From a virus, in IMG/VR virus record IMGVR_UViG_3300012936_000039, positions 1-42,885 of that record: DNA of 42,885 nucleotides. The stretch is one strand, 5' to 3'. This document shows positions 15,548-20,170 of the stretch, in pieces. Position 1 is the stretch's first letter. Each line of letters opens with the position of its first letter. The notes beneath the pieces were generated by a model. The model made no database searches. It was not told where the DNA came from and saw only the letters and a list, made by a program, of their open reading frames with translations. Both the position numbers and the translations under genes were made by a program.

Positions 15548-15645
15548 GTGCCCAAAATTATTTGAGCAATCGTGTACCCTCCGAATCCTACAACGAGGGG
15601 TGTAATTGCGATGAGCGTTAACTCAATCTTTTTAAGTGTCTTCAT
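15541..15645 (-). CDS. Small membrane protein, 34 aa
   Basis: The frame MKTLKKIELTLIAITPLVV continues into GFGGYTIAQIILGTW. A positively charged N-terminus is followed by one hydrophobic segment, as in small membrane-inserted phage peptides. It is the first cistron after ribozyme D and overlaps the following GTG-start gene. Not recognised. Confidence 0.55.
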   Translation of the reverse strand: MKTLKKIELTLIAITPLVVGFGGYTIAQIILGTW

Positions 15646-15673
15646 GTGTTTGAATTTATGAAGGTTTGTAAAT

Positions 15674-15722
15674 CCGTTTCAACCTTTTGGTATCATCAGT
15701 CAGTGCACACACACTGAAACGG
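15674..15722 (-). ncRNA. Type III hammerhead ribozyme, copy D
   Basis: Minus strand: stem III CCGU, cleavage after U (GUU triplet, 15718), stem I UCAGUG, loop UGUGUG, CACUGA, core CUGAUGA, stem II UACC, loop AAAA, GGUU, core GAAA, stem III CGG. The U-U pair at the base of stem II is a mismatch. GUU is an allowed NUH triplet but is usually cut more slowly than GUC. It lies between the 31-aa and 34-aa membrane-protein genes. Confidence 0.85.
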
Positions 15723-15724
15723 CA

Positions 15725-15746
15725 GGAGTGTCGTTGAAGACACTCC
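15725..15746 (-). repeat. Hairpin preceding ribozyme D
   Basis: GGAGTGTC-GTTGAA-GACACTCC, an 8-bp stem that ends 6 nt before the predicted cleavage site and begins 6 nt after the stop of the 31-aa gene. Confidence 0.85.
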
Positions 15747-15752
15747 CGGTGC

Positions 15753-15848
15753 TTACGTTTTATCCTGCTTGCACATCCATAGGAAAAGACCTATGTTGAT
15801 TGCAAAGAACGATATAACAAACACTATCTTAATGGTTTCTTCGCTCAT
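15753..15848 (-). CDS. Small membrane protein, 31 aa
   Basis: MSEETIKIVFVISFFAINI continues as GLFLWMCKQDKT, one transmembrane segment with a short basic C-terminal tail. The start overlaps nothing and the 50-aa gene ends 1 nt upstream. Not recognised. Confidence 0.55.
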   Translation of the reverse strand: MSEETIKIVFVISFFAINIGLFLWMCKQDKT

Positions 15849-15849
15849 C

Positions 15850-16002
15850 TTAGTGTAGTTTATAGGTTTTTATTATGTTGTCTAATCTTTGTTGGTTTCG
15901 CTTTGCTATCTCATCTGAATGTAAAAACATCGATACAAGACCGAGGCCTATTATAAATATCCATACTGCTAACCCTATCGCTGTGTTTCTTTCGTGTTTC
16001 AT
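15850..16002 (-). CDS. Small membrane protein, 50 aa
   Basis: MKHERNTAIGLAVWIFIIGL continues GLVSMFLHSDE, a single membrane segment (about residues 8-26), followed by a charged cytoplasmic-type helix (IAKRNQQRLDNIIKTYKLH). It is 2 nt from the upstream gene and 1 nt from the downstream one. Not recognised. It could be holin-like, but the strand is that of early genes. Confidence 0.6.
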   Translation of the reverse strand: MKHERNTAIGLAVWIFIIGLGLVSMFLHSDEIAKRNQQRLDNIIKTYKLH

Positions 16003-16004
16003 CT

Positions 16005-16322
16005 CTATTTGTTTTTATTGTATTGGTTTATAAATTGTACTACTGCTTTACACACTTCATCTATACCTACGGTATTTTCGTTAATGCATTCATCTAACAC
16101 TCTTTGCAAATGCAATCTATCTTTACAATAATCATTGTACTCGGATACTTCATTTATCTTGCGTATAACACCCATCAACCAATTCCAATCTTTGTGGTAT
16201 TGTAGTTCGTCAAATGTATTGTTTCGTAGTTGCAATGTTTCTTCATTGTCATACCAACCAATGTCAGTCTGTTGCATCCCCATAAATTCTGCTATTAGTT
16301 TATTGTTCTCTTGTGTTTTCAT
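16005..16322 (-). CDS. Hypothetical protein, 105 aa
   Basis: Not recognised. The product is acidic, helical and Trp/Tyr-rich (MQQTDIGWYDNEETLQLRNN, DWNWLMGVIRKINEV) and ends in VVQFINQYNKNK. The leader before ATG contains CCAATAGAGATG, the same short leader seen before the 50-aa and other genes here. Confidence 0.55.
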   Translation of the reverse strand: MKTQENNKLIAEFMGMQQTDIGWYDNEETLQLRNNTFDELQYHKDWNWLMGVIRKINEVSEYNDYCKDRLHLQRVLDECINENTVGIDEVCKAVVQFINQYNKNK

Positions 16323-16324
16323 CT

Positions 16325-16519
16325 CTATTGGTTTTTATTTTGGTTTCTACTTTGCTGTGATGCTTCAAAGATACAGCCCCACATTATCAACGTTGTTAAT
16401 CCTGCAACAATTAATAGGCCGTTGCAATTTAGGTGTATCGCCTGCTCTATCGACAGGAGAGAAAATACTCCGCATACTACCGCGAACATACATAGTAAAT
16501 CAAATTTTAAGTTTTTCAT
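16325..16519 (-). CDS. Membrane protein with two predicted segments, 64 aa
   Basis: MKNLKFDLLCMFAVVCGVF is the first segment and HLNCNGLLIVAGLTTLIMWG the second, followed by a polar Gln/Asn-rich tail. It is the first gene downstream of ribozyme C. No family is recognised. Small two-segment proteins of this type could be superinfection exclusion or membrane-anchored partners. Confidence 0.6.
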   Translation of the reverse strand: MKNLKFDLLCMFAVVCGVFSLLSIEQAIHLNCNGLLIVAGLTTLIMWGCIFEASQQSRNQNKNQ

Positions 16520-16540
16520 CTTATAAGTTTTATTAAGTTA

Positions 16541-16589
16541 CCGTTTCATCCTTTTGGAATCATCAGCACCAACACACATTGGTGTACGG
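16541..16589 (-). ncRNA. Type III hammerhead ribozyme, copy C
   Basis: Minus strand: stem III CCGU, cleavage after A (GUA triplet, 16585), stem I CACCAA, loop UGUGUG, UUGGUG, core CUGAUGA, stem II UUCC, loop AAAA, GGAU, core GAAA, stem III CGG. The first pair of stem II is a U-U mismatch. It lies between the 148-aa gene and the 64-aa membrane-protein gene. Confidence 0.9.
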
Positions 16590-16611
16590 GCAGTGTCGCG
16601 GACGACACTGC
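16590..16611 (-). repeat. Hairpin preceding ribozyme C
   Basis: GCAGTGTCG-CGGA-CGACACTGC, a 9-bp stem with a 4-nt loop, directly beside stem III of the ribozyme and beginning 7 nt after the stop of the upstream gene. Confidence 0.85.
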
Positions 16612-16618
16612 GTTTCTG

Positions 16619-17065
16619 TTAGGAATTGTATGTCAAGATTCCTGCATCGCCAAAGCAAGTATCCTGCAGGTGGCTGTCATCTGCCTTGAGGCTTATTATG
16701 GTTTTGATTGTGCTGTTGATTTCCTGCTGTGTCATATCAATATCTTGATGGATATCTAGGCATTGAGGAATGACCCTTACCTTAGTTCTAACAAGTTTGA
16801 ATATCTCTCCGTCTATCTCAGTAGTCCCCATTCTTTCTTCAACCAACTGCTCAACTAAAAAGTGAGGTATATTGTTTGAGTCAAGGAAGTCTGATATCAT
16901 ATCAAACGCGGTAACAGGGTTTAGATTTGAAACGTCTTTCAATATTTCCTCAACATTGACATCTGCTGTCGTTATAAATGTTGTGTCCTCGGATGCCTCG
17001 CTGATAATGTCAAACGCTGTCATCTCTAATTCATTCATCTTAAATCCTTTTGCAATCGTGTTCAT
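16619..17065 (-). CDS. Hypothetical acidic protein, 148 aa
   Basis: Not recognised. Acidic, rich in Asp/Glu/Ile/Thr, with phrases FDIISEASEDTTFITT and FKLVRTKVRVIPQCLD. The start may instead be the internal MNELEMTAF, nine residues later. It follows ribozyme B and precedes ribozyme C, so it would be released as a single-gene mRNA. Confidence 0.55.
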   Translation of the reverse strand: MNTIAKGFKMNELEMTAFDIISEASEDTTFITTADVNVEEILKDVSNLNPVTAFDMISDFLDSNNIPHFLVEQLVEERMGTTEIDGEIFKLVRTKVRVIPQCLDIHQDIDMTQQEINSTIKTIISLKADDSHLQDTCFGDAGILTYNS

Positions 17066-17086
17066 TTTATAAGTTTTATTAAGTTA

Positions 17087-17137
17087 CCTGTTTCGACCTT
17101 TTGGTCTCATCAGCGCAGGCACACACCTGCGGACAGG
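17087..17137 (-). ncRNA. Type III hammerhead ribozyme, copy B
   Basis: Minus strand: stem III CCUGU, cleavage after C (GUC triplet, 17132), stem I CGCAGG, loop UGUGUG, CCUGCG, core CUGAUGA, stem II GACC, loop AAAA, GGUC, core GAAA, stem III CAGG. All pairs of the three stems are Watson-Crick and the triplet is the favoured GUC. Stem III differs from the other copies (CCUGU/ACAGG against CCGU/ACGG) and stays paired. It lies between the amidoligase and the 148-aa gene. Confidence 0.95.
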
Positions 17138-17140
17138 AGA

Positions 17141-17162
17141 GGAGTGTCGGCGAAGACACTCC
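17141..17162 (-). repeat. Hairpin preceding ribozyme B
   Basis: GGAGTGTC-GGCGAA-GACACTCC, ending 8 nt before the cleavage site and starting 9 nt after the amidoligase stop codon. Confidence 0.85.
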
Positions 17163-17171
17163 CCTGTCTTG

Positions 17172-18167
17172 TCATTCTAGCCCTGCGTTATCCTCGTTGG
17201 TTCTGTAACGAGTCCCTCGCTCACGCGCTAGTGCTCTCGTGTAAAAACGTTCCATTGAACCCACAGAACGGTGAGAGTATCTAACATTGTCACCCTCGAA
17301 GTATTCACGTGTCACCGAACATACTCGATTGTTGTTTATGGCTTTCTGAAAGGCCTTGGCGAGTGTTAGAATGTTTTCTACCTCTTCAGAGGTGCTGTAC
17401 ATTCTTTTTAGAATTGGAGTAATTCTTTTAAGAAAAGATGCGTGGGTCTTTCCTGCGTGATTAACTCCGTAGTTTACTAACTCAAAGAACAATTCGTATC
17501 TGCGAATCATGCCTTTCACTGAGGTGATACGCGCAGGCAATCTAAACTCGATGCCATGGCCTGTATTCTTCACCACGCAGTATTTAGTGCTGTAAAGAAA
17601 ATCATTAGAACCCCAACCTTCTGATGTGTTAAGGAATGGATTCCCTAAGCAGTAGTAATTGGATAATCTGTATCTAAACAGCGCAAGAACAATACCGGAG
17701 TAAGGTCTTATGGCCTCGAGTAATTCTCTTCCTGTCATCCCATGAACACTTAAATGTGTATGCGTGGAGCATGTGGAGTTAGAAGGGCTGTCGCTGTCTT
17801 CAATGACTCTGCTAGCCTCGTGAAACATATTGAAGACTTTGGACCTCCAATGTGATTTTGGCAATAGCGGTAGTACGTGCGTGATTGCCTCTAGGCCACA
17901 AGTAGAATCTGTTTCGAAACCCTTAAAGAGCGCATACTCCTTAATCGCCGAACGCGATATACTATTCTTTTCGACTTCCATACCGATTCTGAATCTTGCC
18001 TCGTTTGTCGCAGTAACTAGGTCGCTGTTTGGCTGTCTAGTTTTTAGGCCTGCAATATCCGATGGCATTGCACCTGTTTTAAATTCCGGTGATGGGCTTC
18101 TGTGGTAACTTCTTACCGCGCCTCTCTCAGCGTTTCCGTCTGTTGTAAATTCAATTCCTTGTCTCAT
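17172..18167 (-). CDS. Amidoligase (glutamine-synthetase-fold COOH-NH2 ligase)
   Basis: The 331-residue protein has the motif order of the amidoligase families: FRIGMEVEKN (59-68, first metal-binding Glu residues), STCGLEAITH (88-97), CSTHTHLSVHG (133-143, the C-x-x-H-x-H strand) and GHGIEFRLPAR (203-213, the E-x-R signature). Known members are predicted ATP-dependent ligases that join a carboxylate to an amine, for example to tag peptides or build small peptides. The GATase II-GGCT fusion in the same operon fits the gene partners described for phage amidoligases. The acceptor is unknown; cell wall, protein tail or a small metabolite are possible. It is flanked by ribozymes A and B. Confidence 0.8.
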   Translation of the reverse strand: MRQGIEFTTDGNAERGAVRSYHRSPSPEFKTGAMPSDIAGLKTRQPNSDLVTATNEARFRIGMEVEKNSISRSAIKEYALFKGFETDSTCGLEAITHVLPLLPKSHWRSKVFNMFHEASRVIEDSDSPSNSTCSTHTHLSVHGMTGRELLEAIRPYSGIVLALFRYRLSNYYCLGNPFLNTSEGWGSNDFLYSTKYCVVKNTGHGIEFRLPARITSVKGMIRRYELFFELVNYGVNHAGKTHASFLKRITPILKRMYSTSEEVENILTLAKAFQKAINNNRVCSVTREYFEGDNVRYSHRSVGSMERFYTRALARERGTRYRTNEDNAGLE

Positions 18168-18196
18168 TTTGTAAGTTTTACTAAGTTTTAAAATTT

Positions 18197-18245
18197 CCGT
18201 TTCGTCCTTTTGGACTCATCAGCGGGAGCACTCACTCCCGGACGG
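18197..18245 (-). ncRNA. Type III hammerhead ribozyme, copy A
   Basis: Minus strand: stem III CCGU, cleavage after C (GUC triplet, 18241), stem I CGGGAG, loop UGAGUG, CUCCCG, core CUGAUGA, stem II GUCC, loop AAAA, GGAC, core GAAA, stem III CGG. All stems pair perfectly and the cleavage triplet is GUC, so this copy should be active. It lies between the 234-aa gene and the amidoligase gene. Confidence 0.95.
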
Positions 18246-18246
18246 T

Positions 18247-18268
18247 GCAGTGTCGTTGAAGACACTGC
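18247..18268 (-). repeat. Hairpin preceding ribozyme A
   Basis: GCAGTGTC-GTTGAA-GACACTGC, an 8-bp stem ending 5 nt before the cleavage site and beginning 7 nt after the stop of the 234-aa gene. Confidence 0.85.
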
Positions 18269-18275
18269 GTTCCTG

Positions 18276-18980
18276 TTAACCACGAGTACGAGATACCACG
18301 TTGTATCCATGCTGATTTAAGAAGGATACCATGGCCACTCTGATTGCCTCAGTGTTTCCGTCTTCAGCAATAATCACGTAATTCTTATCCATTCGGATAC
18401 ATCCACCATCGTGAATATTTGAGTCTTTGCAAGCGAATGAAAACTGCGTTTCGTCTTCGTTTTCAATCTCACCTTCTTCATGCCCTTCGTCTTCGCTTTC
18501 TTCGTTAAATAATTCCTCGTATACGTCTGCCTCCTGTACTTCTTCGCATACCTCCGGACATCCATTTGATGCCCATTTGTTGAAGTGTTCAACAGATATT
18601 TCGATGTTTGAACCTAGGCCTGCTTCAGTGCTTGCCTTGATGTAGTTGATGAAGTTTTCGAAGGCTTCTTCATTTGCCTCACAGAAAAGAAACGCTTTGC
18701 GTGTCTTGTATACCCATGATTTTCCTTTCCCACAAAGGGCTCTACAAAATTGGTCGACATCATTAAAATGTGCACCGCTTTCGTCCATTTGTGTTTGGCC
18801 TTCTTCGCTGTTGTACCATTCGATGGCCTTTGCGAACTGCTTGCCTAGCGTATTGATGCGCTTCTTGAGTAACCTCTCAGATGCGCCTGCTATCTGTTGC
18901 ATATTGTTGGTGATTGTTGTTACATTGAACGCTGTAACATTTGCGAATAAATCAGCATAAACATTGTTTGAATTTGGCAT
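18276..18980 (-). CDS. Hypothetical acidic protein, 234 aa (first large gene of the leftward operon)
   Basis: Not recognised. The N-terminal half is helical with Asn/Lys/Trp (ERLLKKRINTLGKQFAKAIEW), followed by a very acidic stretch (about 150-180, Glu/Asp-rich), and a small C-terminal alpha/beta part (NYVIIAEDGNTEAIRVAMVS). Being first after the leftward promoter, it would be made early and in quantity. The acidic stretch suggests DNA mimicry or protein binding, which is inference only. Confidence 0.6.
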   Translation of the reverse strand: MPNSNNVYADLFANVTAFNVTTITNNMQQIAGASERLLKKRINTLGKQFAKAIEWYNSEEGQTQMDESGAHFNDVDQFCRALCGKGKSWVYKTRKAFLFCEANEEAFENFINYIKASTEAGLGSNIEISVEHFNKWASNGCPEVCEEVQEADVYEELFNEESEDEGHEEGEIENEDETQFSFACKDSNIHDGGCIRMDKNYVIIAEDGNTEAIRVAMVSFLNQHGYNVVSRTRG

Positions 18981-18990
18981 TTTTTAAGTT

Positions 18991-19074
18991 TTAATTAGTT
19001 AATATTTGATTGCCTGCACTCAGATACAGCGAGAATCGACCTAACTTGCTGATGTTCAGCGTTTTAGGTGTCAT
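18991..19074 (-). CDS. Possible 27-aa leader peptide
   Basis: A frame MTPKTLNISKLGRFSLYLSA continues GNQILTN and ends 10 nt before the start of the 234-aa gene, inside the leader of the leftward transcript. It has no recognised relatives and a modest leader. It could be a real small gene, a regulatory leader peptide or chance. Confidence 0.25.
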   Translation of the reverse strand: MTPKTLNISKLGRFSLYLSAGNQILTN

Positions 19075-19105
19075 TTCGGCGTGTATCGTTGTGTCTTTCA
19101 TATTG

Positions 19106-19135
19106 CTAAGGTACAACAATACTTGAATAAAACAA
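19106..19135 (-). promoter_or_regulatory. Leftward early promoter
   Basis: The minus strand has TTG (19135-19133), a 19-nt spacer, and TACCTTAG (19113-19106), one mismatch from the Bacteroidota -7 element TAnnTTTG. It would start the operon that runs from 18980 leftward, with a leader of about 115 nt. Confidence 0.5.
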
Positions 19136-19335
19136 GCATAAAAGCAAAATAATTTCTATCGGATTCTTTAAACGTAGTAATATCAACAGATACAGGATGA
19201 AAAAAAATCTTGTTCGTTCATTCCTTCGCGCGTGATTCTATACATAAAAGAGCGCGACAAATTCACGTTCTTTTGTTTAGGCAGTATACACAGGGCCCGG
19301 AGGCTTAGCGGATTCTCTCCGCGTCTTGCTTTCTC

Positions 19336-19353
19336 AGTGTCGTTGGGGACACT
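19336..19353. repeat. GTGTC-N6-GACAC palindrome in the divergent region
   Basis: AGTGTC-GTTGGG-GACACT. It is the only copy in the divergent control region and is not linked to a gene end. Confidence 0.75.
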
Positions 19354-19359
19354 TAGACA

Positions 19360-19393
19360 GGGGACAGGGGCAAGGGCAAGGAGGGAACAAGGG
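19360..19393 (+). other. Potential G-quadruplex
   Basis: Five G-tracts with short spacers on the plus strand: GGGG-ACA-GGGG-CAA-GGG-CAAGGA-GGG-AACAA-GGG. This meets the usual G3+N1-7 rule for an intramolecular quadruplex. G-tracts of this density are exceptional in the low-G+C window. Confidence 0.5.
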
Positions 19394-19620
19394 AATGAAC
19401 AGGTAATATACAGGAGAAACAACATAGCGCAAACGTATATGTAGCGGAGTGCAGCAGTTTATTTGTTATTAACAATAACGCGTACAAAAACGCCAAAAAA
19501 ACGAGAGTGCGGATACGGATTCAGCACCCCCCTATGCAGGCACAGGTCGGTTCCGGCGAGGGGGTGGCACGGCGCGCGCGACATAGAACCCAAATACTCC
19601 GGGTATCTAAAAAAAATTTG

Positions 19621-19628
19621 TACCTTTG
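19621..19628 (+). promoter_or_regulatory. Rightward promoter -7 box (TACCTTTG)
   Basis: An exact TAnnTTTG match just upstream of the first rightward gene. It overlaps the ATG at about 19626-19650 region that a longer frame would use, so the gene must start at 19656. Confidence 0.6.
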
Positions 19629-19655
19629 ATATATAAACCTTATATTAGCAGAGCG

Positions 19656-19856
19656 ATGATGATGTACAAAGACTTAATGAATAGTGACTACACGATAAAG
19701 AACGGTAGACTCATTAACAATGCGCCACCACTTGAGACGGGTATCTCTAAGGCGGCAAGACTACGAAGAGACGTTCGTCGTAGTAGAAAGATTGCAAAGA
19801 TTGCTGACGGCATAGAGATGGCTGAGATGCGTAAAAATATTAAAAACATGTTTTAG
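19656..19856 (+). CDS. Hypothetical basic protein, 66 aa
   Basis: The start is at the ATG triplet run 19656-19664 (M-M-M-Y-K-D-L), because the longer frame begins inside the promoter. The product has a Lys/Arg-rich helical C-terminal half (SKAARLRRDVRRSRKIAKI) ending in MRKNIKNMF. It could bind nucleic acid. It forms its own short transcription unit, from promoter 19621 to terminator 19912. Confidence 0.6.
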   Translation: MMMYKDLMNSDYTIKNGRLINNAPPLETGISKAARLRRDVRRSRKIAKIADGIEMAEMRKNIKNMF

Positions 19857-19907
19857 GTAAGTTAGTGTTTGATGATTCGGGTACACACATACCCTTTAAT
19901 TACCTAA
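19853..19907 (+). ncRNA. Structured RNA element in the 3' end of the 66-aa transcript
   Basis: An 8-bp stem UUAGGUAA/UUACCUAA closes the element, and the hairpin GGGUA-CACACA-UACCC (19879-19894) lies inside. The loop CACACA is complementary to the UGUGUG loop I of four of the hammerheads on the other strand, and the flank TTTGATGATTC resembles rearranged core sequence, but no complete ribozyme core is present. Confidence 0.4.
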
Positions 19908-19911
19908 GTTT

Positions 19912-19942
19912 AAAGAGGACTCTCCTACGGTCCTCTTTTTTT
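19912..19942 (+). terminator. Intrinsic terminator after the 66-aa gene
   Basis: AAAGAGGAC-TCTCCTACG-GTCCTCTTT followed by a T-tract. It has the standard hairpin plus U-tract form. Confidence 0.85.
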
Positions 19943-19974
19943 ATGCTATGTATTTTATAATTAGTGTTAATACA

Positions 19975-20086
19975 ATGTTGACTTTATGTTGACTTTAAAA
20001 ACCTAACTAACTGATAATCAATACTAAATGTTAAAATGTTAACTTTCTTTATATACAGACAAGCGTTTAAATAATAATAATAAAAG
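19975..20086. repeat. Duplicated motif block, right copy (upstream of groEL)
   Basis: In the same order and orientation as at 8589-8683: ATGTTGACTTTATGTT (19975-19990), CTGATAATCA (20011-20020), ATGTTAACTTT (20036-20046) and an ATA-repeat tract ending TAAAAG (20068-20086). The 19943-20170 gap contains no gene; this block and the groEL promoter account for it. Confidence 0.6.
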
Positions 20087-20119
20087 AGAGAGAGAGAGTA
20101 TAGAGCAAATAACTCTACA

Positions 20120-20149
20120 TTGTGTATGTAGTTATTATTTATATCTTTG
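20120..20149 (+). promoter_or_regulatory. groEL promoter, textbook Bacteroidota type
   Basis: TTG (20120-20122), a 19-nt spacer, then TATCTTTG (20142-20149). Both elements and the spacing match the consensus for the Bacteroidota housekeeping sigma factor. The transcript start would be about 15 nt before the ATG at 20171. Confidence 0.75.
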
Positions 20150-20170
20150 TTTCAAATTAAATCAAATACA

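Larger units (their letters stand above)
19136..19620. other. Divergent noncoding control region with G+C-rich core
   Basis: No convincing gene lies here. The part from about 19290 to 19590 is visibly richer in G+C than the genome around it. It contains a GTGTC palindrome (19336-19353), a G-tract array (19360-19393), a short GCGGA/TCCGC hairpin near 19310 and a long-range stem CACCCCC...GGGGGTG (19525-19566). It separates the leftward and rightward transcription units and is a candidate for an origin or master control region. Confidence 0.5.

Noticed and set aside
13762-18268. CRISPR-like array from the repeated cassettes
   Set aside because: The repeats are separated by whole genes, have no constant spacer length and are explained by ribozyme and hairpin structure.
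19183-19425. 80-codon minus-strand frame in the divergent region
   Set aside because: It has no start signal or family likeness, runs through the G-tract array and palindrome, and has a compositional bias caused by the G+C-rich sequence.
19501-19580. A tRNA gene in the G+C-rich region
   Set aside because: A GGTTCCGGC stretch looks like part of a T-arm, but no acceptor stem, anticodon arm or CCA end could be folded.
19853-19907. A plus-strand hammerhead ribozyme in the 3' region of the 66-aa transcript
   Set aside because: The CACACA hairpin and TTTGATGATTC are suggestive, but there is no CUGANGA/GAAA/NUH combination with pairing stems, so it is listed only as a structured element.
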